Shown: positions 44,431 to 55,534, numbered from the stretch's first letter. The stretch is 64,000 nucleotides of DNA from Setoptus koraiensis (GCA_048013815.1 CM106585.1:6448001-6512000); one strand, 5' to 3'. Notes: generated from the sequence alone by a model not told the origin. Numbers and translations are program-made.

Positions 44431-46643
44431 ATGCGTCGAGTATTAGTGATTGCAACAGTGACACTGGTGGTTTGCTCCACTGCTACCCATCAATCAGCTA
44501 TAAATGAGTTCAGTGGAATTGTGCGAGATATAGTATCCTTAGGTGCGGAGGATGTCAAATGGTCGGATTATGGCGACTTTGGTTTGATGTTTGCTCCGGC
44601 GGTAAGTGTGCAATGGCGGTACAACCAGCTCGTTGCAATCAGACAACGACCTTATGACAACCTCTCAAAATTTGTTTTCTAATTGGAATGCTGCCAATCA
44701 TCTAATAGGAACATCTTGTAGAGAGAGCTGGCTTCAAGTACAAAATTTATCATCCTGTCACAGAAGACGGCTATGTTTTGGAGTTGATCCACATGATTAA
44801 TCCGCTTGCAGATTCAAGTAAATTAAAAAAATATCCCGTTATATTGAGTCATGGTTTCACCCAGGCCGGTTACAATTTCATTTGTCAGTCTATAATGGAG
44901 AGTAAGGCACTAAAGTGGCCAAGAAAACTATCAGAGAAATGGAACAGAGCAAGCGATCGTAATCTGGCCGTTCTATTGGCCAACAACGGTTACGATGTCT
45001 GGCTTGTCACTAGTCGGGGTAGTTTGAGTTCAACAAAAGGTCCTAAAATGAAACTACATAACACCCATTCCGTTCACGAGCCAGCATTTTGGCGCTTCAA
45101 CCTGGACGACCAGGCCAGATATGATATACCATGCGAAGTAGACACAGTTAGAGAGCTTTCAGGTGCCAGTAAGGTGATATTTGTTGGTTATTCACAGTCG
45201 ACATTTACCATGTTTGGTCAGTTATCTATTAATCCAGAATTTGCAAAAAAAGTACACACCTTTGTTGCCGTGGCCCCTATAACAACAATGATGCACAGCA
45301 CCGGACTATTGAGACCAATTGGAAGCCTGGTGAAAAACTTAGTACCTGAACCTTTTAGAGATTTCTCATTTCCGCCCATAGAGATGGGTCGAATGTGCAC
45401 AAAATTCTGCTTTCTACTCTATTCAATCATGCCTAAAATGACGCAAACGCTTGTGGCTTTCATTTTCAATTTGCTCTTCGGAGAGAATGGAAACAAAGCC
45501 TTCGACGTGAGTTAACAATCTCTCAATCGTTAGCTTGTGTTACTTCGGTCACGACTGTTACTGATCAATCAATCGTCATTATTTTGTTCTTCCATCTAGG
45601 GCATGATATTATTGGGCCGTCTTATGCGATATCCAACGAGCTTCCGCGGCTTTATACAGTTCATGCAATTGCAATTTATAGATCGTATGACTCATTACGA
45701 CTTTGGCACCTCGGGCAACATGAGGAAATATGGAACTGTGAGTAGACACCATTCGGAATTAGAATATGAATTCAATCACGATTTTAATTGCTTCTTATAA
45801 TCCGCTATGAATTGTCCCCAATGTAGCCCCTGCCTCCGCCGTACAACACATCGGCCATTGAGCTCGATGGAATTGTCGCTTACGTGGGTGAAAAGGATTG
45901 TTTATCCATGCCAGAGGATAACAAAGTGTGGGTCAATTCGCTCAAACGTAACGTATCCAGTCCAATGTAGTTGTGATGCTCAATTGAGGCAATTTTTTCT
46001 AGTTGGTGCCACCAAATAACACTACTCTTGTTGCAACATTTCATCACTCAAACACTCAGATCCACCCATCGAGTACAAAGTCATATCGGGCTGGAATCAT
46101 TTGGATTACGTTATTGGCAAGAACAACGATATTCTTATGAATAGACCCATACTTCGTATCTTGGACAAACGTGTGAAAGCGGAAGAATTGTCGCAAGCGA
46201 TGATCGGAACTGACGAGCCAACTGGGGCGACAAATGCACAATCGATTGGTTCGCAATTTGACAAGTCACCCTTGGCCAACTCACATTTGATCAAACCACA
46301 CTTGCTCGATCTACACTCGGCCAAGTCACACTTGTTCGATCCACACTCGGCCAAGTCACACTTGTTCGATCCACACTCGACCAAATCACACTTGCTCGAT
46401 CCACAATTGGCCAAATCACAATTGGTTGATCCACAATTGACCAAATCACAATTGGCCAACTCTTTGCTGGCCAATTCACAATTGGCCGACTCACAATTGG
46501 CCGATTCACCTTTGGCCAATTCACGTTTGGCCAATGCACAATTAGTCGATTCAAATTTCGTCAATCCACAATTGGCCGATTTACAATCGCATGGTTTTCG
46601 AGATGCCGGACAAACTTTGGACGCAGTGAATCAATCGCTGTGA
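44431..46643 (+). CDS. Acid lipase (alpha/beta hydrolase) with a decapeptide-repeat tail
   Basis: The exons are 44431-44601, 44724-45506, 45600-45737, 45827-45947 and 46060-46643, giving 598 residues. The family includes lysosomal acid and gastric lipases that cleave neutral lipid esters. A signal peptide (MRRVLVIATVTLVVCSTAT) is followed by VTEDGYVLEL and the oxyanion segment LSHGF. The nucleophile elbow GYSQS (Ser214) replaces the usual GHSQG. Likely Asp388 (VGEKDCL) and His418 (GWNHLDY) complete the triad. The catalytic part ends near residue 440. Then residues about 473-578 are a tandem repeat of ten-residue units such as AKSHLFDPHS and AKSQLVDPQL, which relatives lack. The exon 4 donor (C|GTAACG) was chosen for phase. 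The gene is convergent with the next one, 286 bases apart. Confidence 0.9.
46263..46580. repeat. 30-base coding tandem repeat in the lipase 3' end
   Basis: About ten imperfect 30-base units (core: tcggccaagtcacacttgtt) encode decapeptides on the plus strand. Two antisense frames are also fully open through the repeats, an artefact of the repeat's composition. Confidence 0.9.
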
Positions 46644-46929
46644 TGAGCAGCACTGCAAAGCTCGATCGGTCGCCATCGCCAGCAAGGGGACTACCCCTGG
46701 GTGAGCTAATCAATGATGCATAACTAGTGGCATTTGGCACGAAATGCAAAGCGAATTAGAATTTAAATTTAGTTTAGTGTAACAACAATAGTGTCGGTGA
46801 CTAATTATAACGAGCAAACAAACATATTAAAATTACATGAGATCCCATTGATATGGACGTGCGTTGATATAAACAGTGTGTATTACTATGTGTTGCCAGA
46901 ATGATATAAAAAGAAAAACCTGATCAGTG

Positions 46930-48744
46930 TCACTTGATTTCTAGTTTGTGACCAGTTTCAGCTATCAGTGTCATTGTGTCTCTGGATTCATTATCGGATT
47001 TCAATCTCTCCTGTTGCACATAACGCCTCTGAGATTCGCTTAGATTATTGTATTCGTCTTGGGTCATTAGCTGATCGCGATCGATTAAATCCGGATGATT
47101 GCCTAAGTCGAGCATTTCACTAGCAAATTCTGCTTGTTGATTAGTGGGGTCAGCTTGCATCGGCGTAGTTTGTTTGTTGATGTTGCCCGACCATTGATGG
47201 TGGCACGGCGATCTAAAGTGATTTATATAATTGGACAACGAGTCCAATGGTCGATCGGGTCTAAATTGGGCCAAATCACTGTAATATTTGGAGCAATCAC
47301 TGGCGTTGTTTGCAAACCACGGCTGCCCATCACCGGCATCGGCAGCGCTAGCGTGTTTGTGTGGCATCAATAGGCCATTGGTGGACTCTTGATTAGATGG
47401 ATGACTATTCTTTCTTTGCGGTCGTTCTTTTGTTTGCTTATTGGCCGGCGTTTCATAATAAATGGTCTGATGGTCATGCATAGCCCCTTCGGCGGGGGCC
47501 ACAAGCGTGTTGTGCAAGCCTGTGGACAGCTCTTGATTGTGAATATCGTCGTTGATTGCTGATTCCTCATAAAGTTGATTGTTGTTGTTGTTGTTGCTGT
47601 TGTATTGATCGAACTGACGCATTCTATTCAGGTAATCGCGTATCCTTGTAGCCAATTCATTCTCTGCACCAGTTGACGGCATGCCCGTGCTCAACTGACC
47701 CGGGTTGCCCATCATTGTATCGATTGGCCTATTAGAATACTGGCTGTAGACGGGACCAAGCTGGGGAACTTTGTTGCCGGCTCGAAGAGCATCATAAAGA
47801 AGCTTACGTCTGCGCCAAATTTCCTTCTCTTGTCTTGGATCAGGTTGAGCCACCAGTTTCACTAGAGGCCCCAATAGGTAACCCATTGGTAGAGAGAGAT
47901 AGGCAATCTCTATGGCGTGGAATAACATTACCAATATGGCCGGATTTGAGAGGACGGCGCCAATGAATTTTGGATTTAGCATGGCCAGAGGCCATTTCAG
48001 GAATGGGTTCAATTTGTGAGTTATGGTGTGATAAAGTTTCGAATTGTACCACCTTTTAATGAGCGGTTGTCGTTTGATTGAGGCCATTTGTTTGCCGTTT
48101 ATCAGAAATATGGGCGGCTTAAAGGGTGGCGGCCCGTTGGGCAGATAGTGTATAACTTGGTGATCGTGGTCCATTTTGTTCAGTGCTCGCAATTGCTGGT
48201 CGGATAATTGAGTGTTTTGTCTTGAGTTGCCTGGTGGCCACGACGCTAATTGATTTGTGCTTGGCCATCGGCCTTTCGAGGACACTGATAGAAAATTTTT
48301 ATTGATGTGCCTTTCGGGCCCATTGGACAGTCGTGCCAGAAAGCGCGACCACTTTTCTGATGCTTTCGCTATCTTCTGATTAGAATGATGATCCAACTGG
48401 TGACTCGATGATGCCGAGCTTGCCAGAAGTTGATGATTTGAATGCGCCAAGCAGCAGCTAAGTAGCAACATGTTGAACACAACGGAGCTCACTAAGTTCA
48501 GCTTGATGTGGGCGATCTGTGGTCTGATTTTGAGACTGTCAATTGTCTCTGAATATGGTGAATTATTGGTGCATGTGACTTTGGAAGATTTGCAATGGAT
48601 TCTATTTGAGTGTGTCTTTGCTTCGTCCATGCTGACGCGATCGGCGTGATAGTTTGAGCATGATTCGTGTAGTGATTTGTCAAGTATTTGAGGCATATTA
48701 AACTGTTCGTGTTTTGTCGTTTTATTTTTGCTTACCGGCAACAT
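46930..48744 (-). CDS. Unrecognised protein with membrane segments, 604 residues
   Basis: I do not recognise this protein. A single long frame (604 codons) begins MLPVSKNK and is preceded by no further in-frame start. A hydrophobic stretch at about residues 83-101 (LVSSVVFNMLLLSCCLAH) looks like a signal anchor, or like a signal peptide if translation starts at an internal ATG. A second stretch near residues 265-300 (AILVMLFHAIEIAYLSLPMG) could span a membrane. It precedes a charged RQEKEIWRRRKLLYDALRAG helix. The rest is polar, with an Asn run (about 395) and many His and Gln. The sequence ATGTTGCCG|GTAAGC at the start resembles a splice donor, so the 5' end may differ. Frame length argues that it is real. 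Confidence 0.6.
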   Translation of the reverse strand: MLPVSKNKTTKHEQFNMPQILDKSLHESCSNYHADRVSMDEAKTHSNRIHCKSSKVTCTNNSPYSETIDSLKIRPQIAHIKLNLVSSVVFNMLLLSCCLAHSNHQLLASSASSSHQLDHHSNQKIAKASEKWSRFLARLSNGPERHINKNFLSVSSKGRWPSTNQLASWPPGNSRQNTQLSDQQLRALNKMDHDHQVIHYLPNGPPPFKPPIFLINGKQMASIKRQPLIKRWYNSKLYHTITHKLNPFLKWPLAMLNPKFIGAVLSNPAILVMLFHAIEIAYLSLPMGYLLGPLVKLVAQPDPRQEKEIWRRRKLLYDALRAGNKVPQLGPVYSQYSNRPIDTMMGNPGQLSTGMPSTGAENELATRIRDYLNRMRQFDQYNSNNNNNNQLYEESAINDDIHNQELSTGLHNTLVAPAEGAMHDHQTIYYETPANKQTKERPQRKNSHPSNQESTNGLLMPHKHASAADAGDGQPWFANNASDCSKYYSDLAQFRPDRPLDSLSNYINHFRSPCHHQWSGNINKQTTPMQADPTNQQAEFASEMLDLGNHPDLIDRDQLMTQDEYNNLSESQRRYVQQERLKSDNESRDTMTLIAETGHKLEIK

Positions 48745-51515
48745 TTCGTCTCATTATGGTCGCTGGTGTGTCTTGGCGCATTGCGTTGCACTCGGCCCGC
48801 TGGCTAAAATAATAATTCAACTCATCGCTCTAACATACATCCCAAGACATAAACGCAGAGACATGGATGATATCAGAAAGTTTGTAGCTCGCCGGGCTGA
48901 CCAACGGCTAGTTTAGGTGGCGCACATTGTTGTCTGGTGTACATAATGAGTGAAAGTATTCATTGGTTGTTGGCGCAATTTGCCGGCGCAACGATGCTGT
49001 CGTGATAGGCAGTAATTCATCATTTGCGAATTGCTTACATCACTGCTGTTGTAGCTGACTATACTAAGACTATACTACTGGCTTGATATACAAATAATGA
49101 TCCTTAAATTCCAGCTCGACCACCTGTTGACTCGGCCATTTGTTTGATACGGCTCTCACCAATGTATTGTTGTGTTTGTGTGATGGAAGCCACTCGATTA
49201 TGATACGGCCCGTTTATTGCTCACTGAACACTATTAGCTTGCCTGATTAAATTTATCCACGCTGCTCTGTTGGACTTTGGCTAACGCTTTAATAAAGAAG
49301 TTTTGCTGTTCGTGTGAATATAATAAGGGTATTTTAAGGCTTGCAACTTGCAATATCCAATATCTGCTCGGCCGGCGCTACTATCGCACACTACTGACCA
49401 ACGCTAATCTAATCAATCGACAACCGTTGGCAGTGGCCACAGCGGTGTTGCGAGAGCCACTTTCTTGCCGCTTGCTACTTCACAAATCACACATAAATGA
49501 TTTTTGTTGTTGATTATGGTTATGCCGTTTGTTTACAATTCTCAGCCATTAGGCTACACGCTACAAACATGTACAAATAGTAAGAGTGGTCAGAATCATA
49601 CAGAAGAACCCTTCTTTACTGTCGCTGGCGTGTTGCTACTCTTGTCGTCGCCGTTGTCGTTGCAGAATCACTTGTTGTGGCGTTCTTTGTTAGGATTCGC
49701 TGGAATTCATCTTGAAATAATAATAATAATTTCTCTCTACTCCTCTCTACATTAGCTGAAGCTTCACAACAATAAGTAAACTTCCCCCTGAAGTGCTAAT
49801 CCCACCGATTGAGCCATGGCGCTTTATGCCATGGTATTATTAATAGTTGTGTCTGTTATTTTAGTTTTCCTCTATGGTCACTATTGCGCAATTCTTTCAC
49901 AAGATAATTGGAGGTGGGCACTCTGATAATGAAGATGTGCGGCAGTGGCAGCAGCAGCGAATGGTGATCATGTTTTCCTTATATCAAATCTCTTTGTCTT
50001 TTCTGTCTGGACAAAATAGTTGTTATTATTATTACTATTGCAACTATGATAAACTCGCCTTTGTTTGCACGGCCGGCTTGATGCGCTGCCTTGATGTCTG
50101 CATAAAGTAAAGTTACTTTTTGTGTAATATTTGCATCGCTACACCTGACAACGTTATATCTGACCACTGTGACTGACTGTCTGACTGACTGACAAATGTA
50201 TAGTTTGATTAGCATGCTTCCTGAAAATGTATATCTAAAATTAAATTCTTGATTAAAGTGCCTACGAACACACTCTGGCCTACACTGGCCAGACTTCGAT
50301 GCGCGGACACAATCAACGGAAATCGAAATGAGATTTGCATCTTGTTCTCAGGTGAAATCCGTTTCGCTCGCAGCATCAGATTAAACTTCTGGTGGCGTAT
50401 CTCCCATCTGACTTGATGTCTGACGCAGTCACTCTCGCTGGTGGAAAGCCAGTGCTGATTCGTAAAAACTTATCAGTGGCTATTTGTAAACTTACCAGTT
50501 GAGTTTGTTTGCAGTTTAGGCGGTAGCTATTTGAGGTCATCACCATCGATGATGGAATTCGCTAATGCGAAACGGACAAATTTGACGGCGTATAAATGAA
50601 CGATAAAAAGGAGAGATGGAAAAGTAAAAATAAAACTATTTCGGCCACTTGTTGAGTTCTCTAATCAGTTACATCCGATCTATTAATGCTCTAGATAGTA
50701 CCTGTTCAGCGCGCTGCATTTGCACAAAGGTGCTGCCTATGAAAGCGTTAACAAGTGCTCGACAACAATGGACAACACTTTGACAGACCACGACTTGTGG
50801 CGATTAAAATCTATCATGACGATAGAAATTGGTGGTGCAAAACTATTCACAAATTGAATGTTACGCTGTCCATCGTCACTATAAGATAATAAGACGTCTA
50901 GGAAAGTCTATTTATTATGTCTAGTAGACGGCGGATCTATTCAAAATGCGAGACGCTCGAGAAGAATTTCGAAAGTAGAACTACTGCCAGAGTAGACATT
51001 CGGCTCCAGAGTTCAACGAGATTGAACAAAGGAGCCGAATGTCAAACTAAATAAACACTCGACGGTTCTCCAGAATTGACTTTGTTTAACTTTTTATTTT
51101 TAGACACGCCACCACTACTGTATTTTCTGCATAATCAGTAGCTCCTTTGTTACACACAACGTTAATGGGCATGATGAGAGCTTCAATTCATTTGTTTGTA
51201 CACAATGACACAAGATGAAAAAATGAAATTGTTTCCCTCTAAACGGTTCACAATCGATTTCAGCCGAGTTAACATTATGTTGGTGGATTCGCTATGAAGA
51301 CCGATGGCGCGAAGCAACTAGCATTTTTCGAGTCGATCGAGTTACGAAAATTGCTGGATACACGAGTGCATGCTTGGATGCTATGCAAGCCATAGTTGTG
51401 ACTTGTAATTTTTAATTCTCATGGAAAGTCATCTGGAAATTTTAATTGACTGAAAATGCAACAATTCAAAGGTGAACACTGCTTTTTAGGTGAGACAAGG
51501 GGAGATCAGAAAGTT
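48745..51515. other. 2.8 kb spacer
   Basis: No gene supported. Frames at 49277, 49504 and 49874 have no family features. A strong hairpin lies at 50995-51043. CTGA repeats occur near 50171-50190. Confidence 0.5.
50995..51043. repeat. Near-perfect 49-base hairpin
   Basis: GACATTCGGCTCC (50995-51007) is the exact inverse of 51031-51043. Inside it, GTTCAA (51011-51016) pairs with TTGAAC (51022-51027) around the loop CGAGA. The two stems are separated by a 3x3 internal loop. The whole element can fold into one long stem. Its function is unknown. Confidence 0.92.
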
Positions 51516-52259
51516 TCAAATAATCATGCTAGGTATGTGTAATCCAGCGCCCATCATGCCTGCCTGGAGTTGTTCAGCAGTTACTGTTCCTGGGAGACGC
51601 TGACAATCTTTGTTGAAGACCGAATAGGCACTGAGGTCATTTTTTCTTCTACGTCTGTCGTTGAGATTGGTCAAAATGAGATAGAAGCATGCAAAAATGA
51701 AAAACACTGCCCCGAATTGAAGGCGGAAAAAGATATATTGAAATATCAAATATATCAGGAATTTAAATAGAATCCAGCGAACTTTTCTCGGGCGACAGCC
51801 CGTGCATAGGTTTGTGGCGTCTTCGAAATCTATATCGTTGGATGATATGTCCTTGTCAAGCTGGTCAATATTGTCTTCATCAGAGAATTTGTCACATAGT
51901 TCATCTTGCGATAGTAACAATCTTTCAACGTCGTCCTTATCGATGCTGTTTCTATTTGCACTAGATCTAGAAGTGATTTGCTTCTTATTATGAGATAAAA
52001 ACCCATGCTTGGCTTGGTTAAATAAAGCGCTGGTTTTGTTGCTATTTCCTGGCTTATCAAATTGCACGATATTATCCTTTTCCTTTTTGGTTTCATGATT
52101 ATTTTCTTCTGATGCTTTAGCATCGCCACCAATCATGGATTTAAAGTCTAGCCAACCTCTCACTGATTGCTTGAAATTGTCCACACGGCGTTGCTGTCGG
52201 AAACGTTTCAGTCTATCCTCATAATTGTGTAAATCGTGCAATTTGGGCAAGGAATTCAT
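51516..52259 (-). CDS. SAYSvFN-domain protein (SAYSD1)
   Basis: A frame of 247 residues from ATG 52257-52259. The C-terminus has the diagnostic block LSAYSVFNKDCQRLPGTVTAEQLQ. Before it lies a hydrophobic hairpin (about residues 165-200: ILFKFLIYLIFQYIFFRLQFGAVFF is split here as ILFKFLIYLIFQYIFF and LQFGAVFFIFACFYLIL). SAYSD1 is an ER membrane protein that senses UFMylated ribosomes at the translocon. The N-terminus carries the expected LKRFRQQRR helix, then a polar, acidic linker longer than in vertebrates (human is about 183 residues). Upstream in frame is a splice-acceptor-like tatgtgcag, so a short 5' exon is possible. I chose the first ATG. It is divergent from COA5. Confidence 0.88.
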   Translation of the reverse strand: MNSLPKLHDLHNYEDRLKRFRQQRRVDNFKQSVRGWLDFKSMIGGDAKASEENNHETKKEKDNIVQFDKPGNSNKTSALFNQAKHGFLSHNKKQITSRSSANRNSIDKDDVERLLLSQDELCDKFSDEDNIDQLDKDISSNDIDFEDATNLCTGCRPRKVRWILFKFLIYLIFQYIFFRLQFGAVFFIFACFYLILTNLNDRRRRKNDLSAYSVFNKDCQRLPGTVTAEQLQAGMMGAGLHIPSMII

Positions 52260-52664
52260 TGGGGCTCCTGCACATAGTAAAAGGCTTATCAATAGTTACT
52301 TCAATTGTTCGTGTTGATTGGTATTTGGTCGCTAATTGAAGCATTTCTAAATTTATGTAATGTCACTAACGCTGTCTTCATCTCGCGAACAGAGCGAGAA
52401 AGAGAAAAAATAACATTACGGAAAATCAGCTGTTCTCTGTTCGCATTCCGCAAAACAATGCGGACCACTACACATGTTTCACCATGAATCCATCCAGAAC
52501 GAATTCGTTTATTGTGACTCTAGGTCTTACCGCCAATCATCCACTAGAACTTACGACTAGCTACAAATATAGACCATAACCTAAAGGATCTAGAGGATCT
52601 CGGCTTGGATCCAATCGTAATCGCTCCATATCCGACAAAGCTACAATCAGCTCAGTGGTGAGTT
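52260..52664. promoter_or_regulatory. Divergent promoter region, SAYSD1 / COA5
   Basis: 405 bases separate the two divergent start codons and must contain both promoters. I see no distinctive element. Confidence 0.5.
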
Positions 52665-52925
52665 ATGCCTCGAGTTTACCCTGAGGACGCTGATGAGGAG
52701 GCGGTCAAACCAGCCAAAAGCAAACCATGCTCAGAGATTAGGAAGGATTTCAAGCTTTGCATGTTGAATACCGAATGTGTTTCAATTCACAAAAAATCCG
52801 TCAAGCAATGTTTCAAAGACCACGAGGTCCCTCTCGAATGCGAACAATTGCGAGTTCTACTGTTCGAATGTAAAAGAAGCCTGTTAGACAATAGATTGAG
52901 ATTTCGCGGCCGAAAGGACTATTAA
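52665..52925 (+). CDS. COA5: Cytochrome c oxidase assembly factor 5 (PET191)
   Basis: A complete 86-residue frame. COA5/Pet191 is a twin-cysteine protein of the mitochondrial intermembrane space required for complex IV assembly. Cysteines fall in the expected pattern: KPCSEIRKDFKLCML, then TECVSIHKKSVKQCFK, then LECEQLRVLLFECKRSLLDNRLRFRGRKDY. The last 20 residues are almost invariant in the family. It imports through the MIA40 route and so lacks a cleavable presequence. Length is slightly longer than human (74) because of an acidic N-terminus. It is intronless here. Confidence 0.94.
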   Translation: MPRVYPEDADEEAVKPAKSKPCSEIRKDFKLCMLNTECVSIHKKSVKQCFKDHEVPLECEQLRVLLFECKRSLLDNRLRFRGRKDY

Positions 52926-53380
52926 ACAATTATAGAATGTGATCAGAGGAGTTACTAGTCAATTTATTTAGGATAGACGAAGAATTGTTACTTTGATGTC
53001 CACCAAACAGCCCCAAGGATCTGTAGTTTTTGCTTTAGACCGAACTAACACTGCAGTCTCGGCAGCTCCCGAATAGGCCATATCCGTGATCTAATCGACG
53101 ACAATGATTACGAGTTAGATAATATGTTTATCTAATCTCGAATATTCATCGTACCTGTTCCATGTTACCTGAAGAGTTACAGCATAAAATATCCCCGTCT
53201 CACGCTCATGGAATATACCTCGCTATATAAGTCACTGAATATCTCTAATTTGCTTCCTAATTTCTGTTCCAATATTCACAATATAGATGTTGCGAACCAG
53301 TCAAATATTAAATTTCATCATTTTTATTTGTTCTTTTTTCAAGCGTTTCGAATTTATTTAACAAATGGATTATATTTAAA
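52926..53380. other. Spacer between COA5 and the PAN-like gene
   Basis: It contains the COA5 3' end and the next gene's promoter. Nothing else is visible. Confidence 0.5.
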
Positions 53381-55534
53381 ATGTATCCCGAAATAATAGT
53401 CACATACGTTGCACTCTTATTAGCTATACACATTAGAAGCGCAACTTTATCTATAGAATTAGACTCAGAAAGCACTGTTCTAGGTGACAGTTTAGATAAT
53501 TTTATAAACAACAACGAAAGCAACGACGTAGACGTTATGGGTGGCCAAATCACAGAGCATAGTTCCAGTATCAATGATCAACAACAGGTGAGCGTTTTGA
53601 AAAAGAGTGTTATAGAAGGCCTTGAAGGGATGCCCGAGTTTGAATTGGTTGCAATCAATAAGCGATTATCTCTGCCGGCCATACACAAATACCAAACAGA
53701 AGAGGGACTGAATAGAGGTTTGGTGATAAAAAGAGAAAATTATCAAAATTGTATAAAGCGTTGCGTCAATCTGATGACTCAATGCGATTATGTGTCATTC
53801 TGTATACAATCCAGACGATGTATTATTATGTCACTGAGTAAGGCTAAGTTACATTTCGGCAACAACAACAATGGAGATCAGATTCACAATACCGAATCAA
53901 CGCCAGGAAGTTCTTCGTCGAGAAGACTTTTGAACGACGACGAGCTTTCACTGATATCAAGCGAAAGCGACGATTGTTCTATATTAAATAGACAGTATCT
54001 TACGTTGTTTCAATTAAATAAGAGCGCGACTTACGTAAAGAATTCACATGATTTGAATTCTAGAGTTAGCGTTCCAAAACTGGAGCTTGGAAATGGTTCA
54101 AAACTGAAATTGGAAAAACTTGATGATTATTTGAGGGCCAAGATTTCTATTTGGACTCAGGATGCTAAAGATTGCTCTTTTGCTTGCATTCACGAAACAA
54201 AATTCAAATGTCTCTCATTTGACTATTGCCCGTCTCATAGTGCAAATCAAAATGACGATCAACTACAAGAAACAACTGAATTAAATACATCTATTGACAC
54301 CGATAACATCGGATTGGACGAATCAATCCAAGCAAGACGATTGAAATTATTGAAACAGATAAGAAACAAGCGACAGGCCAAATATACAAGAAATTGTTTC
54401 CTGTATAATTGGCGCAAGTCCGACCTAGACAAATTTTCTCGACTTCAGAATATAATAAACATTTATGTAGGCAAGAGATTGATAAGGAGTGTGGCCGAAG
54501 GGGAGGACAGCATCAAGGTGATTGAACCGATCGAGCCCGAAAGAAATGAAAACAAAGCGTCCATGGGAACCCAATTGACATGCTATCATTATTCTATGAA
54601 CCTCATAGGCGATTTTAAGCGAACCCAATCAAAGAGACTGAACGATAACTTAATTGATATTGTTGCAATCAATAATAATGATATAATCGATTTGACCACT
54701 AATGCGAGAAAAATTCAAACTAGCTTAGTGGGCACAGTTGTAGATGTGGAAAAGTGCGCCAAATTATGTTTGGAGACCAAGGGTTGCAAATACTTTCATT
54801 ATTGTCTAAATCATTCAATTGATGGCACAAATTCGGACGGCGACGATAGCTTAAAGGCAGAATGTGCCATGTCCTACTCAATCATCATGACGAACAATAA
54901 TAGTGATAATAACAGCGATAATGATAATGGCAATAAATTGACGGCGAAAAAAGATATGACTCTCAACAGCAACAACCAAGACGACAATGCCATTGAAAGG
55001 GAGAAATTAAAAAATTCCAGCAACAACAATAACAACAGCCTACTTGACGATGCCAATTGTTCATTATTTGAATTGCAAGAAAGCGGAACCCTGGCAAGAT
55101 TGCTCTATTTAGTGAGCGATGATTCAGGGGGCGAATTCAGCAAGTACGAGTATTCTTCTGGGCTAGATATAACTTCTTCTTCGTCTTTGTCCTCGTTGCA
55201 TGACGAAGCAAGTAGATTGACAATGAGAAAGGAGCATCACGGAATGCGAAGCGTCTCCACCATCATCGGCCAATGGGTCTTTTTAGTGATTGTAGTATCG
55301 TCGATATTTATAGTGGGCGCCACAGCTTGTGCCACATTGATTCATCATATTGTTGATTTGAAAAGATTTAAAATAAACCGAGTGGCACATCACCGCACCT
55401 GTAACAGCGTCCAAGGCAGCGGTAACGGTGGCGTGGATTCATTCGAACAGGGCGACCAAATGTCCGAGAGTTGCAGACGAGGCATAGATATTGCATCTGT
55501 TGGCAAGAGCACATCAATCACAGTTGCCACCTAA
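53381..55534 (+). CDS. Single-pass membrane protein with three PAN/apple-like modules
   Basis: A complete single frame of 717 residues. The N-terminus is a signal peptide (MYPEIIVTYVALLLAIHIRS). Three extracellular modules share the spacing C-x3-C-x(5-7)-C-x5-C. They are NCIKRC..QCDYVSFC (about residue 125), DCSFAC..KCLSFDYC (about 270) and KCAKLC..GCKYFHYC (about 467). Each is followed after a polar stretch by a closing cysteine before a hydrophobic pair (CSILN, CFLYN, CSLFEL). This is the pattern of PAN/apple domains, which bind proteins or sugars. Long polar Asn/Ser/Asp insertions lie inside modules. A transmembrane helix spans about 632-657, then a basic cytoplasmic tail of about 60 residues. 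I do not recognise an orthologue. A polyadenylation signal lies at 55824-55829. Confidence 0.72.
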   Translation: MYPEIIVTYVALLLAIHIRSATLSIELDSESTVLGDSLDNFINNNESNDVDVMGGQITEHSSSINDQQQVSVLKKSVIEGLEGMPEFELVAINKRLSLPAIHKYQTEEGLNRGLVIKRENYQNCIKRCVNLMTQCDYVSFCIQSRRCIIMSLSKAKLHFGNNNNGDQIHNTESTPGSSSSRRLLNDDELSLISSESDDCSILNRQYLTLFQLNKSATYVKNSHDLNSRVSVPKLELGNGSKLKLEKLDDYLRAKISIWTQDAKDCSFACIHETKFKCLSFDYCPSHSANQNDDQLQETTELNTSIDTDNIGLDESIQARRLKLLKQIRNKRQAKYTRNCFLYNWRKSDLDKFSRLQNIINIYVGKRLIRSVAEGEDSIKVIEPIEPERNENKASMGTQLTCYHYSMNLIGDFKRTQSKRLNDNLIDIVAINNNDIIDLTTNARKIQTSLVGTVVDVEKCAKLCLETKGCKYFHYCLNHSIDGTNSDGDDSLKAECAMSYSIIMTNNNSDNNSDNDNGNKLTAKKDMTLNSNNQDDNAIEREKLKNSSNNNNNSLLDDANCSLFELQESGTLARLLYLVSDDSGGEFSKYEYSSGLDITSSSSLSSLHDEASRLTMRKEHHGMRSVSTIIGQWVFLVIVVSSIFIVGATACATLIHHIVDLKRFKINRVAHHRTCNSVQGSGNGGVDSFEQGDQMSESCRRGIDIASVGKSTSITVAT

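Noticed and set aside
46106-46564. Antisense frames through the lipase repeat tail
   Set aside because: They exist only because the 30-base repeat lacks stops on that strand; the sense frame continues a clear lipase.
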